A program made the position numbers and the translations under genes. From positions 1-39,245 of the forward strand of contig JAJDVH010000211.1 of the NCBI GenBank assembly GCA_022826185.1: 39,245 nucleotides of DNA, in the 5' to 3' direction. The first letter of the stretch is position 1, and every line of letters starts with the position of its first letter. Shown in pieces: positions 1 through 7,769 of the stretch. The notes beneath the pieces were generated by a model. That model was not told where the DNA came from and did no database searches. It worked only from the letters and a program-made list of their open reading frames with translations. This DNA is from Alphaproteobacteria bacterium (GTDB lineage: Bacteria > Pseudomonadota > Alphaproteobacteria > Bin95).

Positions 1-240
1 TCCCCCGGCAGGAACCGCGCCTCAGGCGCAACCCATACCCCTGCGCCCTCAAACCGAAATACAAAACCCGCCACCGCCAACACCCAGCCGATTGCTAAAC
101 TTGGCCGGACGACGCTCGCGGTGAGAAATCCGGGCTAACCCGTCCCGCGCCGCCCGGAACCTCCCATTTGAGGGGGATTTCTACAAGAATGACCGCCTGC
201 CCGGCGCGCGGCGGGAGCGCAGGGCGGAGAGCGCCGGCCG
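1..240. other. Non-coding stretch, nothing recognised
   Basis: I see no credible gene here. Short frames are open only because the DNA is GC-rich. There is an isolated ATG near 189 that lacks a well-placed ribosome binding site. The stretch GTGAGAAATCCGGGCTAACC at about 120-139 resembles sequence I associate with insertion-sequence ends, but no transposase or matching inverted end is visible, so I do not call an element. Confidence 0.4.
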
Positions 241-295
241 CACGGCCGATTCAAGAAAAATCTCCGGTATTTTCACTTTTTGTTCGGAACGGGGC

Positions 296-323
296 TTGAC
301 TCTGACCGATCCTGTAGTATGGT
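296..323 (+). promoter_or_regulatory. Strong sigma-70-type promoter of element A
   Basis: A -35 box TTGACT (296-301) and a -10 box TATGGT (318-323) are separated by 16 bases. The DNA just upstream (about 250-286) is unusually AT-rich for this genome, with A and T runs like an UP element. The promoter fires rightward into the structured leader of element A. Element B has an equivalent promoter in the same relative place, which supports the call. Confidence 0.55.
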
Positions 324-390
324 GTCAATAGAGGGAAGGGGCATCCGGAGCCGCTTCCCCCGGATCCGGAAAAACACCTGCAGAACCGAC

Positions 391-490
391 GGGAGAGGTG
401 CGCGCTGCGCCTCGCGCGCGCAATCAGGCGCGCGAACCGCGCCGGCGCAAAGGCGCGCCCGCGCCCGCGCGCGATACGCGCGAAACAGGG
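391..490 (+). ncRNA. Conserved GC-rich structured leader of element A
   Basis: This leader shares three exact blocks with element B: GGGAGAGGTGCGC (391-403), a 31-base block (418-448) and a 24-base block (467-490). The second block can fold as GGCGCG/CGCGCC around the loop CGAAC (427-443). The third folds as CGCGC/GCGCG around the loop GATAC (468-482). The sequence between the blocks differs between A and B, while the hairpins and the following GAAACAGGG are unchanged. This suggests a structured RNA leader or a protein-binding RNA. I do not recognise it as a known riboswitch or sRNA family. Confidence 0.45.
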
Positions 491-534
491 ACACCCCGCC
501 CCGCCCCGCCCTCCCCGACCGGAAAGGAGACCAG

Positions 535-618
535 ATGACCGCAACCGACCCCGCCCCGCCCCGGCGGCGCCGCCGGCCGCACAGCCCCGCCAGGACAGCC
601 CCGCATGACAAAACATGA
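535..618 (+). CDS. Possible 27-residue small protein of element A
   Basis: The ATG at 535 follows a strong Shine-Dalgarno sequence (GGAAAGGAG, 521-529). The frame runs 27 codons: proline- and arginine-rich, with a run of five arginines, ending PHDKT. Its TGA stop lies inside the second CATGACA decamer and overlaps an ATG as ATGA. Element B has a short ORF with an equally strong Shine-Dalgarno site and the same last five residues, but the rest of the peptide is not similar. Either the act of translation matters more than the product, or the frame is incidental. No known family is recognised. Confidence 0.35.
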   Translation: MTATDPAPPRRRRRPHSPARTAPHDKT

Positions 619-650
619 CATTTCATGACACTCCATGACACTCCATGACA
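604..650 (+). repeat. Five CATGACA decamers, array A
   Basis: CATGACA occurs at 604, 614, 624, 634 and 644, an exact 10-base period. The three-base spacers are AAA, TTT, CTC and CTC. Each unit contains ATGA. An ATG in one unit is in frame with the TGA two units later, giving seven-codon frames such as MTFHDTP and MTLHDTP. Array B (15260-15306) has the same architecture on the other strand. Confidence 0.9.
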
Positions 651-721
651 CGGCGCGCAGGATGCCCCCCGATACCCGCGGTCGTTGACCGGAACCGATG
701 GCGGAGCCGCCTCAACCGTCG

Positions 722-741
722 CCCCGGCCCCCGAGCCGGGG
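722..741. terminator. Hairpin downstream of array A
   Basis: CCCCGGC (722-728) pairs with GCCGGGG (735-741) around a six-base loop. No T-run follows, so termination would be weak or factor-assisted. It is the first strong hairpin after array A and could end the element A transcript before it runs antisense into the MFS gene. Confidence 0.3.
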
Positions 742-745
742 CCCG

Positions 746-847
746 GCCCTGGTTCTCGCGGCAGTTTCAGCGGTTCAGCCTGTTCTCAGCCGGCTGCGGC
801 AGCATCGCGAATCAGGGATGGACCCCGGCTCGGAGGCCGGGGTGACG
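746..847 (+). repeat. Dispersed repeat tail (copy A) with REP-like palindrome
   Basis: This stretch aligns with the complement of 38036-38124. Both carry GCGGCAG-TTC-GCGGT, then AGCC-GTTCT, CCGGCTGCGGC, and a terminal GGGTGACG. Copy A includes a palindrome CCCCGGC/GCCGGGG (823-842) inside the context ATGGACCCCGG...GGGGTGAC, a form I know as a common REP-like element in alphaproteobacteria. A weaker match (CGGCTGCGGC followed by ATCG and GATC) follows array B near 15188-15222. Confidence 0.6.
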
Positions 848-886
848 GCGGGGACGTGCGGCGGCCGGGGCGTGCGGCGGCGCTCC

Positions 887-2113
887 CTACCGCTCGTCCG
901 GCGCAGGAGCGAAACGGGCGCGGGTGCGGTCCACGGCCTTCTCGGTCACGGCGCAGAGCATGAGCAGGCCGCTCGCCAGCACGGCGCCCGCCAGCAGGAA
1001 GGAGAGCGCGCCATAGCCGAAATGGGCGACCAGCGCGGCCCCCGCCGCTGCGCCTGCGGCCGTGCCGCCCCAATTGCTGCTGGATATGACGCCTGCGAGC
1101 GCGCCGCGGGAATCGCCCCCGTTCTCGACGATCAGGATCGAAAGAACGGTGGTGACGGGGACGACCAGCAGCATGAAGAGGCCCGCCGCCGAGCCTGAAA
1201 ACCAGACGCCCCAGCCCGGCAGGAATATGCCCAGCGCCGGCGCGGCGGCGGCCAGCAGCAGGGCGGCCGTGACGCCGAGCCGCCTGCGCATGCGCCCGAT
1301 CCTTCCGGCCAGCAGCGGCGCCGCGGTCATCCAGAGCGCCACGGCCGCCATGGGCAGCCCGACCTCGGCGGTCCTGAGGCCGTAGGTCAGGATCAGATAG
1401 GGCGGCAGGAAGGTGAGGACCGCCCCCCAGGCGCCGCGGGCCAGCACATTCGCGCCGGCCATGAACCAGGTGACCCGGAATGCGGCGACCCTCATCATCC
1501 GTCCGGCCAGACCGGCGCGGCCCGCCGGCGGCCGGCGGCGCGGCACGAGCAGGAGAAGCAGCAGCGCGCAGAGGAGCAGCGCCAGCCCCAGCGCCAGAAA
1601 CGGAACGCGCCAGCCGGCGAAGTCGCCGAGCACGGCGGCCAGGGGGACCCCCACCAGGATGCTCATTCCCGGCTGCATGGTCAGGATCGCGATGGACCGG
1701 GGCTGGCGTCCGCGCCCGACCAGGTCTCCGACCAGCGCAATGCATGTCGGGGGCACCATGCCGCCGCCGACCCCGACCAGCAGGCTGAAGCCCATCGCCG
1801 CGGCGAATGTCGGAGCCGACCCGATGCCGAGCGCCCCGGCCGCCAGGAAGCAGAGCCCGGCAAGCAGCACCGGCTTGCGTCCGTATGCGTCGGAGACGGG
1901 CCCCGCCACCAGGGCCGTCGCCGCCCAGACCGCGGCGGCGGCCGCGACGAGCTGGCTCGCAAGCGGAACCGTGACGCCGAGCGCCGCGGCCATGTCCACG
2001 AGCAGCGGCCCCAGCATCGCCACCGCCGTGACAACCAGGAACACGGCAAGCGCCATGCCGCCCATCAGCAGCGGGGAGGCCCTTTCGTCGGCGGAGTCGC
2101 GTAACGCAGACAT
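887..2113 (-). CDS. MFS drug-resistance-type transporter
   Basis: A 408-residue inner-membrane protein of the major facilitator superfamily, about 12 hydrophobic segments. The loop between helices 2 and 3 carries the family signature GPVSDAYGRKPV (residues 71-82). The helix-4/5 region has the R-x-x-Q-P-G-type motif seen in proton-driven exporters of the Bcr/CflA kind, so export of a small molecule by proton antiport is likely; the substrate cannot be told from sequence. It is 62 bases downstream of the CobW-type GTPase on the same strand and may be co-transcribed with it. Its 3' end faces element A. I accept the start because the N-terminus is short and polar before the first helix. Confidence 0.85.
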   Translation of the reverse strand: MSALRDSADERASPLLMGGMALAVFLVVTAVAMLGPLLVDMAAALGVTVPLASQLVAAAAAVWAATALVAGPVSDAYGRKPVLLAGLCFLAAGALGIGSAPTFAAAMGFSLLVGVGGGMVPPTCIALVGDLVGRGRQPRSIAILTMQPGMSILVGVPLAAVLGDFAGWRVPFLALGLALLLCALLLLLLVPRRRPPAGRAGLAGRMMRVAAFRVTWFMAGANVLARGAWGAVLTFLPPYLILTYGLRTAEVGLPMAAVALWMTAAPLLAGRIGRMRRRLGVTAALLLAAAAPALGIFLPGWGVWFSGSAAGLFMLLVVPVTTVLSILIVENGGDSRGALAGVISSSNWGGTAAGAAAGAALVAHFGYGALSFLLAGAVLASGLLMLCAVTEKAVDRTRARFAPAPDER

Positions 2114-2175
2114 CGTTCCCGTATGAGCCGCCCCGCCCGTTCCCCGGGACGGACCCCGGATTATGGCACGGCGAT

Positions 2176-3180
2176 TCAGGCGCCTCCGGCCAGCCCCGCC
2201 AGCAGGGTTTCGCGGGGCAGGCCGCGGGTGATGAAGACGAGGCGCGAGCGGCGGTCCCCGTCGGGCCAGTCGGCCATGCGCTTCGGCGACTGGAAGATGT
2301 GCTGCACGCCGTGGACCACCACCGGCCCGTCCTCGCCTTCGAGGTTCAGGATGCCCTTGACGCGCAGGAGCTGCCGGCCGTGGCGGTTGCGCAGACCGGC
2401 AAGCCAGCGCGAGAACGCCAGCCAGTCGATCGGCTCCTCGAAGACCAGCGACAGCGTGTCGATGCCGTCGAGGTCGTGGCCGTGCTCATGCTCGTGGCCA
2501 TGCCCGTCATCCCCGTCGGCGGCGAGGCCGAGCCAGCCGGCGTCGGCCGTGTCGAGGCCGAACAGGAAATCCGGCGGCACCGCGCCCATCGCCGCCTCGC
2601 GCCGCTCCGCGCCGGGCGCGAGCCGGTCCAGGACCTCGACCAGCGCTTCCGGCGCCGCGTCCCCGCGGTCGCATTTGGTCACCACGATGCGGTCTGCGAG
2701 CGCCACCTGCTTCACGGCCTCCGGCTGGTCGCGGAGATGGCCCGGCCCGAGAACCCCGTCCACGGTCGCCGCGACGCCGTCCAGCCGGTAGAAGCTCGAG
2801 ACCAGCGGGTTGTTCAGCAGCGTCTGGGCGATCGGCGCGGGGTCGGCCAGGCCCGTCGTCTCCACCGCCACCCGCTCGAAGGGCGGCACCTCGCCGTCCC
2901 GCCGGCGGGCCAGCAGGTCGCGTAGCGTCTCCTCCAGGTCGGAGCGCAGCTGGCAGCACACGCAGCCGCCGTTCACCACCATGGTCTCGCCGTCCACCGC
3001 CTCCACCAGCAGGTGGTCGAGGGCGATATCGCCGAACTCGTTCACGATCACCGCCGTGCCAGCCATCGCGGGGTCGCGCAGGAGCGCGTTCAGCAGGGTC
3101 GTCTTGCCGCTGCCGAGGAAGCCGGTCAGCACGGTGACCGGGATGCGCGCCTCGGGCGCGTGGGCTTCAAAAAGACTCAT
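2176..3180 (-). CDS. CobW/COG0523-family GTPase, metal chaperone
   Basis: A 334-residue G3E-family GTPase. Visible are Walker [10 protein letters not shown] (20-28), the metal-binding CVCC (73-76, of the family CxCC type), the base-recognition TKCD (168-171), and a His/Asp-rich loop with alternating histidines (about 224-236) before the CobW C-terminal domain. Members deliver zinc, cobalt or other metals to client enzymes using GTP; the His-rich loop favours zinc or another soft divalent metal, but the client is unknown. Because cobS/cobT lie 28 kb away rather than adjacent, a specific cobalamin role should not be assumed. It is divergent from the cyclase-family gene (101-base gap) and upstream of the MFS gene. 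Confidence 0.88.
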   Translation of the reverse strand: MSLFEAHAPEARIPVTVLTGFLGSGKTTLLNALLRDPAMAGTAVIVNEFGDIALDHLLVEAVDGETMVVNGGCVCCQLRSDLEETLRDLLARRRDGEVPPFERVAVETTGLADPAPIAQTLLNNPLVSSFYRLDGVAATVDGVLGPGHLRDQPEAVKQVALADRIVVTKCDRGDAAPEALVEVLDRLAPGAERREAAMGAVPPDFLFGLDTADAGWLGLAADGDDGHGHEHEHGHDLDGIDTLSLVFEEPIDWLAFSRWLAGLRNRHGRQLLRVKGILNLEGEDGPVVVHGVQHIFQSPKRMADWPDGDRRSRLVFITRGLPRETLLAGLAGGA

Positions 3181-3281
3181 CGGCGGCGCTTTTCTCGTTT
3201 GCGTCTCTTGACCTTCCGGCGAACCGGCGCACAGGATACAGTCCTACAATTACCGGAAGCGCCGCAAGGGGAGAGAAGCCC

Positions 3282-4355
3282 ATGATCTTCAGCAAGTTCG
3301 AGTCGCTGCCTAAGACGGCAGACATCGAGTCGCCGGACCGCCGCAGCTTCATGCGGACCGCGGCCGTCGGCGCGGGCGCGGTAGCGGCCGCCGGCGCGGC
3401 GATGACCGGCGGCAGCGTCCAGGAGGCCAAGGCCGACAGCCACATGACGCCGATCGGCGAGAAGTGGTGGCCGTCGCGCTGGGGCGAGGGCGACCAGGCC
3501 GGCGCCTCCAACTGGATGACGCCGGAGAAGACGCTCGACGCCGTGAAGTGGATCAGGAACGGCAAGGTCACCCGCATCGGGCGCGATTACGAGCCGAGCA
3601 TTCCCTTCTTCGGTCCGCGCGGCTTCGCGCTCCGCATTCCCGGCGCCCCGACCGGCGGCCCGTTCGGCGAGAACATGCTCGTCTATAACGACGAATATCT
3701 CGCGACCGAAATCGGCCAGGTGGGCACACAGTTCGACGGGCTCGGCCATATCGGGGCCATTGTCGGCTCGGCGACCGACAAGGCCGACCACCGCTACTAC
3801 AACGGCTTCACCGGGGCCGAGGTCGAGGGCGCCTACGGGCTCCAGAAGATCGGCATGGAGCATGTCAGGCCGTTCTTCACCCGCGGCCACCTGATCGATG
3901 TGAAGCCGCAGCAGGCCTGGGACGTCGGCAACGAGATCACGCCGGCGCATGTCGATACCGCGCTCGCCGCCCAGGGCATGTCGCTCGACGACATCAAGGA
4001 AGGCGACGCCGTGTTCTTCAACACCGGCTGGGGCGACCTCTGGATCGAGAACAACGACCGCTTCAACTCCGGCTGCCCCGGCATCGGCATGGATGTCGCG
4101 GCGATCCTGGTGGACAAGGGCGTGTGCCTCGTCGGCGGCGACACCTGGCCGGTCGAGGTGGTGCCGAATCCGGACCCGAAGAAGGCGTTCGTGGTTCACA
4201 ACGAGCTCATCACCCGCAACGGCATCTACATCCACGAGAACCTGGTCTTCGACGCCCTGATCGCCGACGGGGCGTACCAGTTCGTCTATGTGTTCGCGCC
4301 GCTGCCGATCAAGGGCGCCACGGGCTCCATCGGCAACCCGGTCGCGATTACCTGA
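3282..4355 (+). CDS. Tat-exported cyclase-family protein
   Basis: A 357-residue protein of the cyclase/kynurenine-formamidase-like superfamily. The N-terminus has a twin-arginine signal (DRRSFMR from residue 19, then an Ala/Gly-rich hydrophobic stretch, likely cut near AKA-DS at 51-52), so it is probably exported folded to the periplasm. The superfamily metal motif appears as GTQFDGLGHIG (148-158), with Gln where many members have the first His. The chemistry is probably a metal-dependent hydrolase or cyclase acting on a small amide or lactone; the substrate is unknown. The ATG at 3282 follows AGGGGAGAGAAG, a good ribosome binding site. It appears monocistronic and ends at a strong hairpin terminator. 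Confidence 0.8.
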   Translation: MIFSKFESLPKTADIESPDRRSFMRTAAVGAGAVAAAGAAMTGGSVQEAKADSHMTPIGEKWWPSRWGEGDQAGASNWMTPEKTLDAVKWIRNGKVTRIGRDYEPSIPFFGPRGFALRIPGAPTGGPFGENMLVYNDEYLATEIGQVGTQFDGLGHIGAIVGSATDKADHRYYNGFTGAEVEGAYGLQKIGMEHVRPFFTRGHLIDVKPQQAWDVGNEITPAHVDTALAAQGMSLDDIKEGDAVFFNTGWGDLWIENNDRFNSGCPGIGMDVAAILVDKGVCLVGGDTWPVEVVPNPDPKKAFVVHNELITRNGIYIHENLVFDALIADGAYQFVYVFAPLPIKGATGSIGNPVAIT

Positions 4356-4366
4356 TCCGGCCTCTT

Positions 4367-4400
4367 CCCCGCGGGCGCATCGCCGCCCGCGGGGACTTTT
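4367..4400. terminator. Bidirectional intrinsic terminator
   Basis: An 11-bp perfect stem CCCCGCGGGCG (4367-4377) / CGCCCGCGGGG (4384-4394) with a six-base loop is followed by ACTTTT on the + strand. It lies between the convergent cyclase and fumarase genes and probably serves both. Confidence 0.85.
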
Positions 4401-4409
4401 CCCTTCTGC

Positions 4410-6020
4410 TCAGATCCCGGCGAAGAAGTCGTTGCCCTTGTCGTCTATGACGATGAAGGCTGGGAAGTCCTCGACCTCGATGCGCCAGATCGCCTCCATG
4501 CCGAGCTCGGGATATTCCAGGACCTCCACCTTGCGGATATGGTCCCGGGCGAGCCGCGCCGCCGAGCCGCCGACCGAGCCCAGATAGAAGCCGCCATGCG
4601 CCTTGCAGGCCGCCGTCACCTGGGCCGAGCGGTTGCCCTTGGCGAGCATGACATGGCTGCCGCCGGCGGCCTGGAAGGCGTCCACGAAAGCGTCCATGCG
4701 CCCGGCCGTGGTGGGGCCGAACGAGCCGGACGCCATGCCCTCCGGCGTCTTGGCGGGACCGGCATAGTAGATCGGGTGGTCGCGGAAACAGGCGGGCATG
4801 GCTTCGCCCGCGGCGAGCCTCGCCTCGATCTTCTGGTGCGCGAGGTCGCGGGCCACCGTGATCGGGCCGGTGAGGGCCAGGCGGGTGCGGATCGGGTGGC
4901 GCGAGAGCTCGGCCCGGATCTCGTCCATCGGCCGGTTGAGATCGAGCGCCACCACCTCGCCGCCGAGCATGTCGGCGTCGGTCTCGGGCAGGAAGCGCGC
5001 CGGGTCGCGCTCCAGCGCCTCCAGGAAAACGCCGTCGCGGGTGATCCTGGCCAGCGCCTGGCGGTCGGCCGAGCAGGAGACGCCGATCCCGATGGGCAAT
5101 GAGGCGCCGTGGCGCGGCAGGCGCACCACGCGCACATCGTGGCAGAAATACTTGCCGCCGAACTGCGCCCCGATGCCCATGGCGCGCGTCGCCCCCAGGA
5201 TTTTCTCCTCCATCCCCCGGTCGCGGTAGGCGTTGCCATGCGGCCCGCCCTCCGTCGGCAGGCCGTCGAGATAGCCGGTGCTGGCGAGCTTTACGGTCTT
5301 CAGGTTGAGTTCCGCCGACGTGCCGCCGATCACGACCGCCAGATGGTAAGGCGGGCAGGCGGCGGTGCCGAGCGTGCGGATTTTCTCGTCGATGAAGGGC
5401 AGCAGGCGGTCCGGGTGCAAGGTGGCCGGCGTCGCCTGGTAGAGGAACGACTTGTTGGCCGACCCGCCGCCCTTGGCGATGAACAGCAGCTCGTATTCCT
5501 CGCCGGGCGCGGCATAGAGGTCGAACTGCGCCGGCAGGTTGGAGCCGGTATTGCGCTCCTCGAACATGGAGATGGGCGAGAGCTGCGAATAGCGCAGATT
5601 GTCCTCCGCATAGGCGCGGAAGATGCCGCGCGAGAGCGCTTCCTCGTCGCCGCCGCCGGTCAGCACGCGCTCACCCTTCTTGCCCATGACGATGGCGGTG
5701 CCGGTGTCCTGGCACATGGGCAGCACGCCGCCTGCGGCGATATTCGCGTTCTTCAGCAGGTCGAGCGCCACGAAGCGGTCATTGGGCGAGGCCTCGGGGT
5801 CGTCGAGGATCGAGGCGAGCTGGGCGAGGTGGCCCGGCCGGAGCAGGTGCGAGATGTCGTGGAACGCCTCGCGCGCAAGCAGCGTCAGCGCCTCCGGATC
5901 GACCGAGACGAAGTCCCGGCCCCGGAACCGTTCGACGGCGGTGAAATCCCCTTCGAGCCGGCGCCAGGGGGTCTGGCCCTTGGCGAGCGGGAACATCTCG
6001 TGGAAGGCGAATTCGGGCAT
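4410..6020 (-). CDS. Class I fumarate hydratase (iron-sulfur)
   Basis: A 536-residue single-chain class I fumarase interconverting fumarate and malate in the TCA cycle. The N-terminal Fe-S hydro-lyase half has cysteines in [12 protein letters not shown] (C103), GTAACPPYH (C222) and GVSCSADRQ (C315), spaced as expected for a 4Fe-4S cluster ligated by three cysteines. The C-terminal tartrate-dehydratase-beta-like half has the conserved [10 protein letters not shown] stretch. Length is normal. It starts 11 bases after the sspB stop on the same strand, so co-transcription with sspB is likely. No class II fumarase is in the window. Confidence 0.93.
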   Translation of the reverse strand: MPEFAFHEMFPLAKGQTPWRRLEGDFTAVERFRGRDFVSVDPEALTLLAREAFHDISHLLRPGHLAQLASILDDPEASPNDRFVALDLLKNANIAAGGVLPMCQDTGTAIVMGKKGERVLTGGGDEEALSRGIFRAYAEDNLRYSQLSPISMFEERNTGSNLPAQFDLYAAPGEEYELLFIAKGGGSANKSFLYQATPATLHPDRLLPFIDEKIRTLGTAACPPYHLAVVIGGTSAELNLKTVKLASTGYLDGLPTEGGPHGNAYRDRGMEEKILGATRAMGIGAQFGGKYFCHDVRVVRLPRHGASLPIGIGVSCSADRQALARITRDGVFLEALERDPARFLPETDADMLGGEVVALDLNRPMDEIRAELSRHPIRTRLALTGPITVARDLAHQKIEARLAAGEAMPACFRDHPIYYAGPAKTPEGMASGSFGPTTAGRMDAFVDAFQAAGGSHVMLAKGNRSAQVTAACKAHGGFYLGSVGGSAARLARDHIRKVEVLEYPELGMEAIWRIEVEDFPAFIVIDDKGNDFFAGI

Positions 6021-6031
6021 GGACGCGCCCC

Positions 6032-6517
6032 TTATTTCTTGCGGAAACGGTCCAGCGAGACGACATTGCCGCCACCGTCGCCTTCATCTCCCTCGCCGCC
6101 CGCCGGCTCTCCTGTCCCGTCGGCGGCCTCGGCCTCTCCGGCCGGCATGAGCGGCTCGACCCCCTGGCGGGAGAAGCGCAGGCCGAAATCGACCGACGGG
6201 TCGTGGAACACCGTTACCGCCTCCCAGGGAATGTGCAGGCGCTCCTGCACGCGGTTGAAGGACAGCGTGACCTCGAAATGGGTCGAGTGGACTTCCAGCC
6301 CGTAATACTGGTGCTGGAGCACGATGGTCATCGTCTCCGGATATTGCGCGGCGAGACGCGGCGGCACCGCCGCGGCCGGATGGCGGGTGAGGAAGGTGAT
6401 GTAGAAATGGTGGTTGCCGGGAAGGCCCTTTTCGGCCACCTCCTCGAGCGCGCGCCGGACGGCGCCGCGCATCGCGTCCTCGACCAGCCGGTCGTAATCC
6501 AGGAAGTCCTCGGCCAT
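6032..6517 (-). CDS. sspB: SspB-type ClpXP adaptor
   Basis: A 161-residue protein of the alphaproteobacterial SspB (stringent starvation protein B-like) family. The fold region includes [11 protein letters not shown] and [21 protein letters not shown] Gly/Glu-rich flexible linker follows, ending in a short basic tail (DRFRKK) of the kind that docks on ClpX. SspB binds ssrA-tagged proteins released from stalled ribosomes and passes them to ClpXP. I chose the ATG at 6517, preceded by GGGGGAA, rather than an in-frame ATG at 6580 that falls in the hairpin downstream of ssrA. The gene lies immediately downstream of ssrA on the same strand and just upstream of fumarase. Confidence 0.9.
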   Translation of the reverse strand: MAEDFLDYDRLVEDAMRGAVRRALEEVAEKGLPGNHHFYITFLTRHPAAAVPPRLAAQYPETMTIVLQHQYYGLEVHSTHFEVTLSFNRVQERLHIPWEAVTVFHDPSVDFGLRFSRQGVEPLMPAGEAEAADGTGEPAGGEGDEGDGGGNVVSLDRFRKK

Positions 6518-6549
6518 CGTTCCCCCGGCGCGCCCCCGTGCGGTGAGGA

Positions 6550-6579
6550 TGGAGGGCTTCTGTTGCCCGGTGCCCTCCA
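6550..6579 (-). terminator. Hairpin between ssrA and sspB
   Basis: An 8-bp stem TGGAGGGC/GCCCTCCA (6572-6579 with 6550-6557) with a 14-base loop follows the tmRNA coding piece. No U-tract follows, so it may be a partial terminator or a 3' processing signal that lets some transcription continue into sspB, whose start is 33 bases beyond. Confidence 0.5.
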
Positions 6580-6581
6580 AA

Positions 6582-6806
6582 CCGCGCTTGCCGAATCAGC
6601 GATCAGGCAGCGAGTGCGACCTCATTGTCGTTCGCACTTGAGTTGCGGCCCGATAACGGTGGTGCCATGCCGGACGAAGACCATGCCTTTACCACGCACG
6701 TCGATCCTGGTTCGCCCCCGCAGTTGGTGGAGGCGCCGGGTACTGCCCCCGGGTCCGCAACGCTTATTCCGCATAGCGTTTATCGCCATAGCCGGACATG
6801 TCCGGC
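6582..6806 (-). ncRNA. ssrA: Two-piece permuted tmRNA
   Basis: Read on the minus strand, the acceptor piece comes first and ends in GGCGCCTCCACCA (CCA at 6727-6725), with a T-arm-like hairpin CCGGG/CCCGG just before it. After five bases comes the 5' half of the tRNA-like domain, GGGGGCG (from 6719), then GGATCGACG. GGGGGCG pairs with CGCCTCC, including a G-U at the third pair, the alanine identity element. The message part encodes the tag ANDNEVALAA followed by TGA (6635-6603). This order (3' half before 5' half) is the circular permutation typical of alphaproteobacteria, in which the precursor is cut into two RNAs. It rescues stalled ribosomes. Outer ends are approximate. Confidence 0.93.
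6791..6806. repeat. 16-bp perfect palindrome at the ssrA transcript start
   Basis: GCCGGACATGTCCGGC is a perfect palindrome covering the predicted transcription start of ssrA, about seven bases after the -10 box. It could be an operator, or a 5' hairpin that shapes processing of the acceptor piece. Confidence 0.6.
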
Positions 6807-6812
6807 GGTTCC

Positions 6813-6841
6813 AATATAGGCGGGCGGACGGCGCCGGGCAA
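6813..6841 (-). promoter_or_regulatory. ssrA promoter
   Basis: On the minus strand, TTGCCC (6841-6836) and TATATT (6818-6813) are 17 bases apart, a good sigma-70 promoter placed correctly for ssrA. It lies between ssrA and the divergent EipB-like gene. Confidence 0.75.
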
Positions 6842-6905
6842 TCGGGCGCGCTTCCCTTTCGGCCCGATCCGGTATAGCGAAGGGGGTCGAAGGCGGAGGT
6901 CGGAC

Positions 6906-7739
6906 ATGCTTTCGGGATGCGGGCGCGGGCGCTTCCGCAAACATGCCCGGCGGGCAGCCGTTGCCGGACTGGGCGTGCTGTTGGCGGGCGCGGCGGCAGA
7001 GGCGGCGGACAGCGGGATCGCGCCGCACCGGGCGATCTACGAGGTCGGGCTGGTCCGCGCTGACCCGTCCTCCGGCATCGCCGGCCTCTCCGGCGCGGCA
7101 TTCTATGAATGGTCGACCGACTGCGACAGGATCGTCGTCAACCGCGATACCCGCCTGCAGATCCAGCCGCCGGAGGGGGAGTCCGTCTCCGTGCAGGTCG
7201 AGTTTTCCGCCTGGGAGCGCATGGACGGCCAGGCTTACGGTTTCGCGGGCAGAACTGTCCGGAACGGCCTCGCCACCGACGCGCGCAGCGGCGCGGCGCG
7301 TTTCACCGCGCCGGGCGAGGGCGGCGAGGTCGTCTACAGCGAGCCGCGCGGACACCGCGTGGCGCTCGATCCGGGCACGCTTTTCCCCGGCGCCTGGGTC
7401 CGCGACGTCATCGGCCATGCCAGGACGGGCGAGGGCCTGCTGACGCGCCGGGTGTTCTTCGGCGAGGACGAGGACGACCTGCTGACGGCCAGCGTGCTGG
7501 TGCTGCCGGCGGGCGTATCGGGCGAGGGCCCGCAGGCGCCGGCGGCGCTGGACGGCCTCGCCCGCTGGCGCGCGCAATTCGCCTTTTTCGGCGCGGACGG
7601 CAAGGCGCTGCCCTCCTTCGAGTCGACCGAATGGTTCTACGAAAACGGCGTCGGCGGCGATGCCGTCGTCGCCTTCCCCGAATTCACGGTCCGCTACCGC
7701 CTGAAAGGCGTGGAGCTCCGGGACCCGCCGGCCTGCTGA
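6906..7739 (+). CDS. EipB-like periplasmic envelope protein (DUF1849)
   Basis: A 277-residue exported protein of the DUF1849/EipB family, known in Brucella as a beta-spiral periplasmic protein needed for cell-envelope integrity. There is a basic N-terminus and a hydrophobic stretch ending AAAEAA-DS, a signal peptide cut near residue 34. The mature start GIAPHRAIYEVGL fits the family. Cys73 (STDCDRI) and the C-terminal Cys277 match the conserved family disulfide pair. I chose the ATG at 6906 because it begins the signal peptide and follows AAGGCGGAGG; an upstream in-frame ATG at 6798 would add 36 residues from the ssrA promoter region. It is divergent from ssrA and convergent with mutL. Confidence 0.85.
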   Translation: MLSGCGRGRFRKHARRAAVAGLGVLLAGAAAEAADSGIAPHRAIYEVGLVRADPSSGIAGLSGAAFYEWSTDCDRIVVNRDTRLQIQPPEGESVSVQVEFSAWERMDGQAYGFAGRTVRNGLATDARSGAARFTAPGEGGEVVYSEPRGHRVALDPGTLFPGAWVRDVIGHARTGEGLLTRRVFFGEDEDDLLTASVLVLPAGVSGEGPQAPAALDGLARWRAQFAFFGADGKALPSFESTEWFYENGVGGDAVVAFPEFTVRYRLKGVELRDPPAC

Positions 7740-7769
7740 AGCGCGGACGGCGCCGGGTCATCGCACCGC

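Noticed and set aside
120-200. Possible insertion-sequence end (GTGAGAAATCCGGGCTAACC region)
   Set aside because: No transposase, no matching inverted repeat and no target duplication visible, so it cannot be supported.
280-618. Full 112-codon + frame through element A
   Set aside because: Its upstream part crosses the promoter and hairpin blocks. Only the last 27 codons have a ribosome binding site.
604-650. CRISPR array
   Set aside because: Units are 7 bases with 3-base spacers, far too short, and there are no cas genes.
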